From assembly GCA_020633725.1 (NCBI GenBank), contig JACKDC010000003.1:124001-188000 (forward strand): a DNA stretch of 64,000 nucleotides. Reading direction: 5' to 3'. A program made the translations under genes and the position numbers. Source of the DNA: Candidatus Latescibacterota bacterium (lineage in GTDB: Bacteria; Krumholzibacteriota; Krumholzibacteriia; JACNKJ01). Under the pieces are notes generated by a model. It searched no databases and was not told where the DNA came from. It was given only the letters and a program-made list of their open reading frames with translations. Below are positions 1-8,315 of the stretch, in pieces. Positions within the stretch are counted from its first letter, which is position 1. The number at the start of each line of letters is the position of its first letter.

Positions 1-1330
1 CGGCGGCGGCGTAGCGCCCCTCCCCCTCATCTTGCCAGGGCACATCCCACGACGCGCCGTCCCGCGCGCCCTCGAGCCGGAACTGGCCCTCCGCCGAGGC
101 TTGCCAGGTCAACGTCACCAGCCCGAGGCTTGCGGCGGCCCTGAAGCTGGCAAGGAAGACCGGCGTGTCGCCGCAGCCGGGCCCGAGCCCCCCGATGAGG
201 GCACCGCAGTCGTTGCCCTCGGGCAGGCAGGGTGAGCCGGGCGCGAGGCGGTAGTCCCGCGTCGGGTGATAGCAGAAGAACGGGTCGGCCGAGAAGTTGC
301 CGTTGACGCCCCCCTGACCCGCCAACGCGCCGATCCAGAGCGGATTGAACGGATCGCTGTACAGGTCGCAGCACAGCGCCGTGGCAGCGGCGTTTTCGGT
401 GATGACCGGAGCGCTGCCATAGTGATAGGCGATGATGCAGTGGTCCAGGGTGATGTCGCCATCTCTCACGTAGATCGCGCCGGGTCCGCCGTTCTCCACC
501 AGGGTCGTGCGCTCCAGGACGATGCTGCCGCCCGAGCCCAGCGCCCCACCGTAGGCCCGGCCTCCAGCAGCGCCGTACTGCTCGGCACTGTTGCCATAGA
601 ACAGGCAATCGCGAATCACCGGACTGCAGTCGCCGAAGTACGCGCCGCCGCCTACGGCCCAGGGGCAGCACTCTCCCGTCGAACTCCCCGCGAACACATG
701 GTTGTTCGCGAAGACCACGCGCTCCAGGACGGGTGACGACTCGAAGGCCGCAAGACCCGCCCCCAATCCATTCCAGCCGTCCCAGGTGTGTCCGGCCTCG
801 TTGTCGACAAACTGGACGTCCGACAGCCGGGCATTGCTGCGCTTGAGGTACATCCCGCCCCCGGCACCGCCGCCGTAGTTTGCGCTACTGCAGTCCGACA
901 GCGTGACGTTGCGGAAGGTGGGCGAAGCGTCCTCGCAGTAGATGCCACCGCCCAGCGACGCGCCGCAGCGCGAGATGGTGAAGCCATCCACAAGGCTGGT
1001 GCTGTCCTCGCCGGACGTGAAGCTCAGACCCTGTCCGCTGCGCTCCCCATCGATGATCGTCGCCTCGCTGCCCGCCTCGGAGGTGAGCACGAGATTGACG
1101 CCATGGAAATCGAGGTTCTTGTTTCCCGCGCCGGTGTAGGTCCCCGGCAGCGCAAGCACGGTGTCACCCGATGCCGCCGCGTCGATGGCCGCTTGCAGCG
1201 TGGGATACTCGCCGAGGCCGTCGGCCTGGACGGTGAGAGTCGCGGCCCGAACGTCTGTAGCGCTGACGCAGCAAAGGGAAATTAGCAGGCAGGCGACTCT
1301 GGCCACGGCTTCCCTCCCGGTGCTCACCAC
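1..1330 (-). CDS. Secreted right-handed beta-helix protein (3' end beyond window)
   Basis: The minus-strand frame starting with GTG-GTG at 1330 stays open to the left edge, about 443 codons, so the gene is cut by the window. It opens with a signal peptide ending near VRAATLTV. The pectate-lyase-like entry AATLTVQADGLGEYPTLQ follows, then TIIDGERSGQG and repeated helix rungs (GGGIYCEDASPTFRNV, VIRDCLFYGNSA), then the SPCLPEGNDCGALIG block that closes this family's helix. Beyond it begins a different C-terminal module (VFLASFRA..LVTLTWQAS..GQFRLE), not the PNPFNP tail of the neighbours. The family is extracellular or surface-displayed; the ligand is unknown. The 5' end and promoter are nearly identical to those of the gene starting at 6936, so this looks like a recent duplicate. 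Start confidence is moderate because the mRNA may be leaderless. Confidence 0.85.
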   Translation of the reverse strand, partial: MVSTGREAVARVACLLISLCCVSATDVRAATLTVQADGLGEYPTLQAAIDAAASGDTVLALPGTYTGAGNKNLDFHGVNLVLTSEAGSEATIIDGERSGQGLSFTSGEDSTSLVDGFTISRCGASLGGGIYCEDASPTFRNVTLSDCSSANYGGGAGGGMYLKRSNARLSDVQFVDNEAGHTWDGWNGLGAGLAAFESSPVLERVVFANNHVFAGSSTGECCPWAVGGGAYFGDCSPVIRDCLFYGNSAEQYGAAGGRAYGGALGSGGSIVLERTTLVENGGPGAIYVRDGDITLDHCIIAYHYGSAPVITENAAATALCCDLYSDPFNPLWIGALAGQGGVNGNFSADPFFCYHPTRDYRLAPGSPCLPEGNDCGALIGGLGPGCGDTPVFLASFRAAASLGLVTLTWQASAEGQFRLEGARDGASWDVPWQDEGEGRYAAA

Positions 1331-1393
1331 GTATCAGTATAGCAGTTGGGAGGCGGGGCGTCAGGGAAGATCTGCCGTCAATGCGTGCGCAGG
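1281..1393. repeat. Copy A of a 113-bp near-identical repeat (copy B at 6887-6999)
   Basis: This block matches 6887-6999 with only about five mismatches. It contains the first codons of the beta-helix gene, its promoter, and the last codons plus stop of a DUF456 gene (CGCACGCATTGA on the minus strand). Only copy B is attached to a real DUF456 gene, so copy A was probably created by duplicating the 6.9-kb locus. Similarity ends abruptly at 1393/6999. Confidence 0.85.
1336..1364 (-). promoter_or_regulatory. Sigma-70 promoter, duplicated, probably leaderless
   Basis: On the minus strand CTGACG (1359-1364) and TATACT (1336-1341) are separated by 17 nt. The GTG start at 1330 lies only 5 nt beyond the -10 box, so transcription would begin at or next to the start codon and leave no room for a ribosome binding site. 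The arrangement is identical at 6942-6970. Confidence 0.6.
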
Positions 1394-1488
1394 GTCCCCT
1401 GGGTTGGGGAAGTGGACACTGCGGCGGTCCCTTGGGGCGCCTTCTTGACCAGCAACATCGGGCCCAACCCCAATCAACCACCAAACCG

Positions 1489-2040
1489 CTAGTGGGCGTT
1501 GGGCCCGATCCAGGAGTCCCCGTTGCCGTGGAGTTGGCGCGGATAGACGGGGACAAGGTCGCCGCCAAGCCCGTCCGCAATCAAGCCAAGCCAAGACCGG
1601 CCGACCGGCGCGCCGGTCACCCAGAACTGCAACGTGTAGATTCCGCCCGGGACCGATCCGAGGTCAAACTGGTCCACAAGGACCCCTGCGTCGGAGTAGA
1701 GCCGCAGCTGGAGAGCACGCTTCGCATCGACCCGAAGATACGCGTTTGGCGGCGTAGGGCCAAGAGGCCAAGGGTGAGACGGCATGCAGAGCGACGCGTG
1801 CGCATCTCGACTGACTCCAGCCTGGGGAGGCTTGATGTGGTCAGTCAGGCTGGGCAGATCGAAGGACCTGACCACGAGGCCATGACCTGGCCCAGTCATG
1901 ACTCGAAGCGGGGTGAAGGTGCGGCCAGCGCGTGATGGCTGGTCGTTGGCTCGCACAGGTTCCCCCGCCCGCGCGGAGACGGAGTCGAACAGGCACAACA
2001 GTCCCAGCGTTGTACTGAGCACAACTGCCATCTGTCGCAT
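1489..2040 (-). CDS. Secreted protein of unknown function
   Basis: The product is 183 aa. An N-terminal signal peptide (MRQMAVVLSTTLGLLCLFDS, cleavage near SARAG) and the ribosome site AGGGGAG 4 nt before the ATG support a real gene. Residues 100-150 read like a short beta-sandwich: RLYSDAGVLVDQFDLGS followed by GGIYTLQFWV. This recalls the last half of the C-terminal Ig modules of neighbouring secreted proteins but lacks the WDG and SG.Y signatures. No catalytic motif is visible. It sits between two beta-helix genes on the same strand with 82 bp to the next upstream gene, so it may be part of the same surface-protein cluster. I do not recognise the family; exported status is the only firm statement. 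Confidence 0.6.
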   Translation of the reverse strand: MRQMAVVLSTTLGLLCLFDSVSARAGEPVRANDQPSRAGRTFTPLRVMTGPGHGLVVRSFDLPSLTDHIKPPQAGVSRDAHASLCMPSHPWPLGPTPPNAYLRVDAKRALQLRLYSDAGVLVDQFDLGSVPGGIYTLQFWVTGAPVGRSWLGLIADGLGGDLVPVYPRQLHGNGDSWIGPNAH

Positions 2041-2122
2041 CGCACTCCCCTAATCCCAGCCAACGTGTCGCACCCCCCAGAGGGTCACCAGGGAACGACT
2101 TCTCCAGCTCTCGGGGCTCGCC

Positions 2123-3739
2123 TCACTTCACCAACAGCATAGGCCTGGCCGTCGCGCCAGCAGGCACCTCCAGGCGGTAGAAGTACATGCCGGACGGCAT
2201 TGCCTGCCCCGCGGCGTCGAGTCCATCCCAGCGCACGGCGTGGGACCCGGCAGAGTAGGCCTGCCCGTCTGTCAGCGTGGTGACAAGACGCCCGGTCACG
2301 TCGAGGACGATCAGGCGGATAGTAGCCGGCGCGTCCATGCTGAATGGGATCGTCGTGCTGGGGTTGAAGGGGTTGGGGTAGTTGGCGCCGAGCATCGGGT
2401 ATGGTGGCGAGGCTTCTTCAACACCTGTCAACGTGCAGCCCAACCCGAAGGCGCCCATCTGCACGCCGCAGTCGTTGTTCCCCGGCAGGCAGGGAGACAG
2501 ACTCGCCACGGTGAGGTCCTCCCCCTCGGCAACGCAGAAGAGCGGATCCTGGGAGATGTTCCCGTCGAGACCTGTCTGATCGGTCAGGTCACCGCCGTAG
2601 TTCCACGGGGTGTTGCCGTACACGTCACAGCAACTCAGGTCGATGTCGGCGCCGTGGTTCGAGTAAATGCCGACGCCACCGGGGTTGTAGGCCAGAAGGC
2701 TGCCCTGGATGGCCAGCAGTCCACCCCAGTTGGCGCACACCGCGCTCCCTGCACCGCCAGAGGCCAGATTGCCGCGAAAGCTGCATCCCATGACGGTGCT
2801 GACCGGACCCTGGTTTGGGGCCTCACCGATGTAGATTGCCCCGCCAGCCGCCGCCGCATTCTCCACGAATGCACAATCGACGATCGAAGTGCCGTAGTCC
2901 CACAGGAGACAGACGGCCCCGCCCACGCCATCCGTGCTGTTGCCGACAAACAGGCAGCGATTCAACGTCACGCCTCCACCGCGTACAGCCCCGCCGTAGT
3001 GACCTGAATGATTGTCGACGAAGGTGCAGTCCTCGAAGACCGTTCCACCGGAGCAATGCGCCGCTCCCCCTTGGAATCCTGCCGCGTTGCCAACGAAGCC
3101 CACATTCCGGAAAGCTACCGTCGAGTTGCAGACCTCCACCCCGCCACCGCAAAAACCGGTGTTTCCCACGAACTCCACGTCCTCAAACTCAGCGGTACTT
3201 CCATTACATACCATCGCACCCCCGCCGTAGTCTGAGGTGCTGCAGCCCCTGATCGAGACACCCTTGACCAGCGGCGATCCCCAATTGATCGAGAGCCCGC
3301 CCGTGTAGTTGGCCTGGCAATCCTCGATCACAAGATCCAGGAGCGAGGGGTCCGACTCGCAGCGAATCCCCGCCCCTTTGCTCTCGTCGATGGAGAGTCC
3401 ATTGCGGATTGTGAACCCTTGCAACACAGCTGCCCGGCTTTCACCGTTCCCAAAGTACGCGCCGCGCCCTTCGAACTCGCAGTCAATGATCGTCTCCTCT
3501 GGCCCCCCGGCGCCGATCAGGCAGAGGTCCTTCCCCTGAAAGTCGAGGTTCTTGTTCCCCTCGCCCGTGTAGGTCCCCGGCATGGCCAGGACAGTGTCCC
3601 CAACGGCCGCCGCATCTATGGCAGTCTGCAAGGTGGGGTACTCGCCCAGCCCATCCGCTTGCACCCTTAGCGTCGCGGCCTGCGCCTGGCCCGGCAGCAG
3701 CGCGGCGAGGAGGGCGATAGCGAGCCAGCTGCGCAGCAT
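2123..3739 (-). CDS. Secreted right-handed beta-helix protein with FlgD-like C-terminal module
   Basis: The product is 538 aa from the ATG at 3739. The ribosome site GGGAGG is 7 nt upstream; a GTG one codon earlier is less well placed. Signal peptide 1-22 ends at AQA. Residues 23-430 form the beta-helix, entered through LRVQADGLGEYPTLQTAIDA and TYTGEGNKNLDF. It carries many rungs of the type GGGAMVCNGSTAEFEDVEF and the SPCLPGNNDCGVQMGAFG closure. Residues 450-538 are the Ig-like export/anchoring module with YPNPFNPSTTIPFS, WDGLDAAG, PSGMYFYRLE and final MLLVK. Likely a surface or secreted structural or binding protein; no catalytic residues can be assigned. DNA for the C-terminal module is identical over 84 bp to that of the gene at 5362. 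Confidence 0.88.
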   Translation of the reverse strand: MLRSWLAIALLAALLPGQAQAATLRVQADGLGEYPTLQTAIDAAAVGDTVLAMPGTYTGEGNKNLDFQGKDLCLIGAGGPEETIIDCEFEGRGAYFGNGESRAAVLQGFTIRNGLSIDESKGAGIRCESDPSLLDLVIEDCQANYTGGLSINWGSPLVKGVSIRGCSTSDYGGGAMVCNGSTAEFEDVEFVGNTGFCGGGVEVCNSTVAFRNVGFVGNAAGFQGGAAHCSGGTVFEDCTFVDNHSGHYGGAVRGGGVTLNRCLFVGNSTDGVGGAVCLLWDYGTSIVDCAFVENAAAAGGAIYIGEAPNQGPVSTVMGCSFRGNLASGGAGSAVCANWGGLLAIQGSLLAYNPGGVGIYSNHGADIDLSCCDVYGNTPWNYGGDLTDQTGLDGNISQDPLFCVAEGEDLTVASLSPCLPGNNDCGVQMGAFGLGCTLTGVEEASPPYPMLGANYPNPFNPSTTIPFSMDAPATIRLIVLDVTGRLVTTLTDGQAYSAGSHAVRWDGLDAAGQAMPSGMYFYRLEVPAGATARPMLLVK

Positions 3740-3752
3740 CACGGCGCCTCCC

Positions 3753-3900
3753 TCACTTCACAAGCAGCATCGGCCTGGCGGCCGTCTCTCCCGGCTTCTC
3801 CAGCCGGGTAGGCTGGGAGCGTGAGGCCGTCAGCGATGCTGGACTCGAACCGGCAACGCCACCAGGCAGGCGCAAGCGTCGAGGTGCTCCTTTGCAGCAT
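3753..3900 (-). pseudogene. Collapsed relic of a deleted beta-helix paralogue
   Basis: Between two intact paralogues lies the end of a third one. On the minus strand 3753-3812 encodes TRLEKPGETAARPMLLVK and a stop, matching the C-termini of the genes at 2123 and 5362, but no body precedes it. At 3900 there is an ATG preceded by TGAGGA that overlaps the stop of the upstream gene, the same junction design as at 5350. Its reading frame is not that of the tail. The simplest reading is an internal deletion of about 1.4 kb that left the first codons and the last 18 codons out of frame. Confidence 0.6.
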
Positions 3901-3907
3901 CAGATCC

Positions 3908-5350
3908 TCACTTCAGCAACATCAGCTTGCCCTGCGTGGAGCGCTCTCCCGCCTGCACACGGTAGAGGTACACGCCACTAGGTAGTAGGCGTCCGGAGTC
4001 GTCCGTGCCGTCCCACGCGATGCGGACTTCACCGGCAGACTTGGGCACATCCGCGAGCAGCGTGCGCGCGAGTCGGCCCGCGAAGTCGTGAATCTGTAGA
4101 GTGACCCGTTCATCGGATGCCAGGACAAAGCGAATCTCCGTCCGAGGATTGAAGGGATTGGGATGGCAGGTCGATCGCAATCCCATCGGGCCGACCGGTT
4201 CGCCCGCATCGACGACCTCGCACCCCTGACCATGAGCGCCCATTAGCACGCCACAGCCGTTGTTGTCAGGCAGGCAGGGCGAACCGGCCTCCAACTCGTA
4301 CGAGTATTCGGGGTCGTTGATCGCTCCGCAGAAGACAGGATCCTCCGAGATGTTGCCGAAGAGCCCGGTCAGATCGTTCAATTCTCCCCCGTACTCCCCA
4401 AGTTCGTTCCCGTAGACATCGTTGCACTCAATACCGGGAACTTGGCCGATGCCATTCCACGAGACGCCCGCCAAACCGCCATTGCGGGCGATCAGGTTTC
4501 GCCGCAACAGGGTCGGGCCGGTGTAGGTGAGCATGACAGCGCTGGCCAATGAGCCGGTATGCCGCGAGTCCGCGATCGTGTTCCCGACCATTGTCAAGGT
4601 CGACGATTCGACATGGACCGCATATGCCCACCCTCTCGAGAATGTGCAGTTGGTTACTGCGAGGCTCCCGCCCTCACAGAAGATGTCGCCCGCGTTCGAT
4701 TCGAAGCGGCAGTCTTTCAGGCTTACGGTGCCCGGATAGTAGGCCGCCAGGGCTCCACCTGGGCCATAGCTGACATTCTCGCGAAAGAGCACGCGGACGA
4801 GGTCCGGAGATGACCCGCCCTCAAAGTACATTCCTCCTCCCCCGCCAATGTCGGATACATTGCCGATGAACGCGACATCGATGAAGAGGGGAGAACTGCT
4901 CTGGCACGCCACCGCCCCGCCGACGGACCAGAACTGTCCGGCGACGTTCTCCCGGAAGACGACATCGGCCACCACGGGAGAGGACCCCGCCAAGGCGACC
5001 ATCGCCCCACCCTCTAGCGGCGAGTAGCAATGCAGGAAGGTGAAGCCTTCCAGGCGCGAAGCCCGGCTCACTCCGCCGGTGTAGTTGATTCCGTCGCGGG
5101 AGAACTCCCCGTCGATGACAGTTGAATCGGGCCCAGCTGCGGCGCGCAACACGAGGTCGTGCTCGGGCATGAAGAGGTGGGTATTCCCGGTGCCGCTATA
5201 GGTACCCGGCGCCACCAGCACCGTGTCGCCCGCGGATGCAGCGTCGATGGCCGCCTGGATCGTGGCCTGATCTGCTGGCACGTGGATCGTGGCGGCTGCG
5301 GCAGGCAGCGCCACCAGGAGAACAACAAGCGCAACTGAGCATCGGCGCAT
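3908..5350 (-). CDS. Secreted beta-helix protein with FlgD-like C-terminal module
   Basis: The product is 480 aa. The frame is open further upstream, but ATG at 5350 is chosen. It follows GAGGAG, which overlaps the stop codon of the upstream gene, and starts directly with a signal peptide (MRRCSVALVVLLVALPAAAA). The helix begins with IHVPADQATIQAAIDAASAG and VIDGEFSRDG, and carries rungs such as GGGGMYFEGGSSPDLVRVLF. It closes at SPCLPDNNGCGVLMGAHG. The C-terminal module (CHPNPFNPRTEIRF, WDGTDDSGRLLPSGVYLYR, MLLK) is more divergent than in the two neighbours, so this copy is the older paralogue. The 11-bp gap and the stop/ribosome-site overlap with the gene at 5362 imply translational coupling. 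Confidence 0.87.
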   Translation of the reverse strand: MRRCSVALVVLLVALPAAAATIHVPADQATIQAAIDAASAGDTVLVAPGTYSGTGNTHLFMPEHDLVLRAAAGPDSTVIDGEFSRDGINYTGGVSRASRLEGFTFLHCYSPLEGGAMVALAGSSPVVADVVFRENVAGQFWSVGGAVACQSSSPLFIDVAFIGNVSDIGGGGGMYFEGGSSPDLVRVLFRENVSYGPGGALAAYYPGTVSLKDCRFESNAGDIFCEGGSLAVTNCTFSRGWAYAVHVESSTLTMVGNTIADSRHTGSLASAVMLTYTGPTLLRRNLIARNGGLAGVSWNGIGQVPGIECNDVYGNELGEYGGELNDLTGLFGNISEDPVFCGAINDPEYSYELEAGSPCLPDNNGCGVLMGAHGQGCEVVDAGEPVGPMGLRSTCHPNPFNPRTEIRFVLASDERVTLQIHDFAGRLARTLLADVPKSAGEVRIAWDGTDDSGRLLPSGVYLYRVQAGERSTQGKLMLLK

Positions 5351-5361
5351 AGTCAGACTCC

Positions 5362-6936
5362 TCACTTCACCAGCAGCATCGGCCTGGCCGTGGCCCCAGC
5401 TGGCGTCTCTAGGCGGTAGAGGTAGACGCCTGACGGCATCGCCCTCCCAACACCATCCCGCCCGGCCCAAAGCAGCTCATGGCGACCGGCCGGGTAGTCC
5501 TGCTCGCGAGCCAGGGTTGTCACGAGGCGCCCGGTCACATCGAGGACCGACACGCTGACGGTTGCCGGTGCATCCAGGCTGAAGGGGATCGTCGTGCTGG
5601 GGTTGAAGGGGTTGGGGTAGTTGGCGCCGAGCATCGGGTATGGTGGCGAGGCTTCTTCAACACCTGTCCACGTGCAGCCCATCCCGAAGGCGCCTATCTG
5701 CACGCTGCAGTCGTTGCCCCCGGGAAGGCAGGGTGAGCCTTCTGCTAGCGTGAAGTTCCTGTCATCGAAGTCACAGAAGAGCGGATTCTCACTGATGTTT
5801 CCGTAGAGACCCGTCTGGTCGCTCAATTCACCGCCGACATTTCCACCTTCATTGCCGAAGACGTCTGAGCAGGACATCGCTACGCTAGCCCCGTTGATCC
5901 CGTGGAGCCCGCTTCCGCCAGCGTTGAACGCGATCACGCACATCTCCGCGACCGTGGTGCTGTCTCCGGCCACGGATAGCCCTGCGCCAAGGGCAGAGAA
6001 GTTTTCAACAATTGTGCTGGCCACAATCCTCGGCGAAGACTTGAAGCAGGAGATTCCGCCGCCGTACTGAGTTGCGGAGTTGCTACTGATGAGACACTGG
6101 GAGACGACGGCGTCCCCGCCAAACTGGCATCGGATCGCCCCGCCACCCAACTCCGCGACATTGTCCAAAAACATGGTCTCACTTATGGTCGTACCCGTAG
6201 CATCCCTTATCCAGAGCCCGGCACCCAAATCGGCACTCCCTCCATTGATCGAGCAACCTTGGATCTTGGAACCTTGGTCGTGGTCAAGGTAAAAGGCCCC
6301 TCCCAATCCGCCTGTGTTCCCTTCGAACCCACAGTCGAGGACATGCACAGTAGACGAGAGGCCGCCAATGGCACCGCCCCAGATGGCTTCGTTGCCGATG
6401 AACTCACAGTCGCGGATCAGTGGCGCGGCCATGTAGCACATCAGCGCCCCGCCCAGGTAGTAACTGGCGACATCTGTTGCAGTGTTGTTCAGGAAGATGC
6501 AGCGTTCAATGGTCGGGCTTGAGCCCTCACAGTAGACGGCACCACCGAGTTGCATCCCCTCTCGGACTGTCACACAGGACAGAACTGCGCTTTCGTCTTC
6601 GCCAGAGTCGAATGTGAATCCACGTGCCGGACTGCGTACCTCCGCCTGACAGTCGATGATACAGGTCGCGGGATCGCTGTCCTCCGAGGTCACGGTAATG
6701 CCCTTGCCAAGGTAGCTGACGTTCACATTGCCGCCGCCCATGTACACCCCAGGCGCAAGAAGCACGGTGTCTCCAGGCAACGCTGCGTCGACGCCCGCCT
6801 GGATAGTCGGGTAGTCGCCGAGGCCGTCGGCCTGGACGGTGAGAGTCGCGGCCTGGGCTGCGCCGGCGGCAATGGCGCCGAAGGCAATTAACAGGCAGGC
6901 GACTCTGGCCACGGCTTCCCTCCCGGTGCTCACCAC
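5362..6936 (-). CDS. Secreted beta-helix protein with FlgD-like C-terminal module
   Basis: The product is 524 aa starting at tandem GTG-GTG (6936). The signal peptide spans residues 1-30 and ends in AAQAATLTV. The beta-helix runs to about residue 415 with polymorphic-repeat rungs (GGAVYCEGSSPTIERCIFLNN, GGGISCFKSSPRIVAS) and the SPCLPGGNDCSVQIGAFG closure. The last 85 residues are the Ig-like module (NPFNPSTTIPFSLDAPATV, WAGRDGVG, PSGVYLYRLETPAG, MLLVK). No ribosome site precedes the start, and the promoter at 6942-6970 places +1 at the GTG, so a leaderless mRNA is likely. It is first in a run with the gene at 3908. This gene appears to be the parent of the truncated-by-window copy at 1-1330. 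Confidence 0.88.
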   Translation of the reverse strand: MVSTGREAVARVACLLIAFGAIAAGAAQAATLTVQADGLGDYPTIQAGVDAALPGDTVLLAPGVYMGGGNVNVSYLGKGITVTSEDSDPATCIIDCQAEVRSPARGFTFDSGEDESAVLSCVTVREGMQLGGAVYCEGSSPTIERCIFLNNTATDVASYYLGGALMCYMAAPLIRDCEFIGNEAIWGGAIGGLSSTVHVLDCGFEGNTGGLGGAFYLDHDQGSKIQGCSINGGSADLGAGLWIRDATGTTISETMFLDNVAELGGGAIRCQFGGDAVVSQCLISSNSATQYGGGISCFKSSPRIVASTIVENFSALGAGLSVAGDSTTVAEMCVIAFNAGGSGLHGINGASVAMSCSDVFGNEGGNVGGELSDQTGLYGNISENPLFCDFDDRNFTLAEGSPCLPGGNDCSVQIGAFGMGCTWTGVEEASPPYPMLGANYPNPFNPSTTIPFSLDAPATVSVSVLDVTGRLVTTLAREQDYPAGRHELLWAGRDGVGRAMPSGVYLYRLETPAGATARPMLLVK

Positions 6937-6999
6937 GTATCAGTATAGCAGTTGGGAGGCGGGGCGTCAGGGGAGATCGGCTATCAATGCGTGCGCAGG
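6887..6999. repeat. Copy B of the 113-bp repeat, in native context
   Basis: This copy overlaps the start of the beta-helix gene, the 47-bp spacer with its promoter, and the last codons of the DUF456 gene (stop at 6984-6986). Because here the DUF456 end belongs to an intact gene, this is the likely source of copy A at 1281-1393. Confidence 0.85.
6942..6970 (-). promoter_or_regulatory. Sigma-70 promoter for a leaderless GTG gene
   Basis: Minus strand: CTGACG (6965-6970), 17-nt spacer, TATACT (6942-6947). The start codon at 6936 is 5 nt beyond the -10 box, so +1 would fall at or next to the start codon. Confidence 0.65.
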
Positions 7000-7502
7000 A
7001 CGATCCACGCGGCGATGCCCATGCCGATGGACATCTTGAACAGCGACGCGAGCAGCTTGCCCAGGAAGGCGCCCCAGCCGGCGCGCAGCGCGCCCTGGTC
7101 CACCTTGCGCGCGTGCCAGGCCTCCAGCGCCACCGCGCCGGCGGCCGCGCCGAGGAAGGCCCCCACCAGCGTTCCGAGCAGCGGGATCACCGCCGACCCG
7201 AGCATCGCGCCGACGATCCCGCCCACGAACGCGCCGCCCACGCCCCACCACGACGCGCCGAAGCGCCGCGCCATCGCCGAGCCCAGCAGCGCCTCCACCA
7301 CCTCGCCGAGCACCGCCGCCGCGAGCATCAGCACCAGCGCCAGCCAGCCGATGGACTGGAACCCGCCGATCCACGCCGCCAGCAGCGCGAGGCCGATCAT
7401 GATGAAGTTCCCCGGCACGCCCAGGGGGACGAGCAGCAGGCAGACCACGAGCCCCAGATCGAGCCCGATCAGGCCGACGATCCGCAGCACGTCCTGCCAC
7501 AT
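6984..7502 (-). CDS. DUF456 family membrane protein
   Basis: The product is 172 aa and almost entirely hydrophobic, with four to six membrane segments. The glycine-rich stretches GGAFVGGIVGAMLGSAVIPLLG and GAFLGAAAGAV are typical of DUF456 proteins. A conserved N-terminal pattern (LVPLGVPGNFIMIGLALLAA) also fits the family. The function of DUF456 is unknown; the paired Gly-zipper segments suggest a small channel-like or insertion-prone inner-membrane protein. The C-terminal WGAFLGKLLASLFKMSIG is also common in the family. It lies 27 bp after the double-VOC gene on the same strand, so the two may be co-transcribed. Its last codons were copied to 1370-1393. Confidence 0.85.
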   Translation of the reverse strand: MWQDVLRIVGLIGLDLGLVVCLLLVPLGVPGNFIMIGLALLAAWIGGFQSIGWLALVLMLAAAVLGEVVEALLGSAMARRFGASWWGVGGAFVGGIVGAMLGSAVIPLLGTLVGAFLGAAAGAVALEAWHARKVDQGALRAGWGAFLGKLLASLFKMSIGMGIAAWIVLRTH

Positions 7503-7529
7503 GCCCGTCCCCCCTGCGTTCGCGCGGCG

Positions 7530-8315
7530 CTAGGCGCCGGTCAGGGTGATGGCGCCGAAGACCGCGCCCTGGGGATCCTGGATCACCGAGAAGCGTCCGA
7601 CCTTGGGGATGTCCTGCGGCGGCACGATCAGCTTGGCGCCGGTCTCGCCCGCCGTCTTGGCGAAGTCGTCCACGGCCGCGACGGCGAAGTAGAGCATCCA
7701 GTTCGGCGGGACCGGGCCCATTTCGGGACCGATGGCCATCATGCCGGCCACCGAGCGATCGCCCTGCGTGAACTCGGTGTACTTCATGCCCGGCACGTTG
7801 CTGGTCTTCGCGCCCCAGTCGAAGAGGCCGCGGTAGAAGGCCTCGGCGGCGTCGGTGTCGGTGGTCATGAGCTCGTTCCAGCACAGCGACACCGGCTCGT
7901 TCAGCACCTGCGCGCCGATGTGCTGCTTCGGCTGCCACAGGTTCAGCACCGCGCCCGTGGGATCCTGCAGGGTGGCCATGCGGCCGAACTCCATGACGTC
8001 CATGGGCGCGAGCAGCAGCTTGCCGCCGAGGGACGTCACCTTGGCCGCGCTGGCGTCCAGGTCCGCAACGCTCACGTAGCTGCCCCAGTGCGGCGGGATG
8101 CCCTGCTGGCGCATCTGCTCGTTCAGCGTGTAGAGCGCGCCGAGGTGGCGGTCGCCGACCATCAGCATGGTGTAGACCGCGTCCGGGCCCATGGGGTCGT
8201 CGCGATGCTTCCAGCCGCAGAGCGGGAGGTAGAACTTCTTGGCGGCGTCGCCGTCGCTGGTGGCCAGCTCGACCCAGCAGAAGGTGCCGGGCGCGTGGCT
8301 GTCGTGTGTCGACAT
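7530..8315 (-). CDS. Double VOC (glyoxalase/bleomycin-resistance fold) protein
   Basis: The product is 261 aa from ATG 8315, which has GGAG at an 8-nt spacing; the frame continues upstream without a credible start. Two vicinal-oxygen-chelate domains lie in tandem. Residues 1-125 open with GTFCWVELATSDGDAAKKFY and residues 135-261 with PVSLCWNELMTTDTDAAEAFY. Each has the paired beta-alpha-beta-beta-beta signatures (PHWGSYVSVADLDASAAKV; PPNWMLYFAVAAVDDFAKTA) and ends with DPTGAVLNLWQP or DPQGAVFGAITL. The layout matches the CFP30B-like hydrolase/lyase group. Substrate unknown; a metal-dependent detoxification or small-molecule-binding role is inferred from the fold only. Confidence 0.88.
   Translation of the reverse strand: MSTHDSHAPGTFCWVELATSDGDAAKKFYLPLCGWKHRDDPMGPDAVYTMLMVGDRHLGALYTLNEQMRQQGIPPHWGSYVSVADLDASAAKVTSLGGKLLLAPMDVMEFGRMATLQDPTGAVLNLWQPKQHIGAQVLNEPVSLCWNELMTTDTDAAEAFYRGLFDWGAKTSNVPGMKYTEFTQGDRSVAGMMAIGPEMGPVPPNWMLYFAVAAVDDFAKTAGETGAKLIVPPQDIPKVGRFSVIQDPQGAVFGAITLTGA

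Noticed and set aside
3841..3851. GGACTCGAACC on the plus strand, resembling the T-arm of a minus-strand tRNA.
   Set aside because: The T-stem has a mismatch and no matching acceptor, D-arm or anticodon arm could be folded; the segment is part of the collapsed gene relic.
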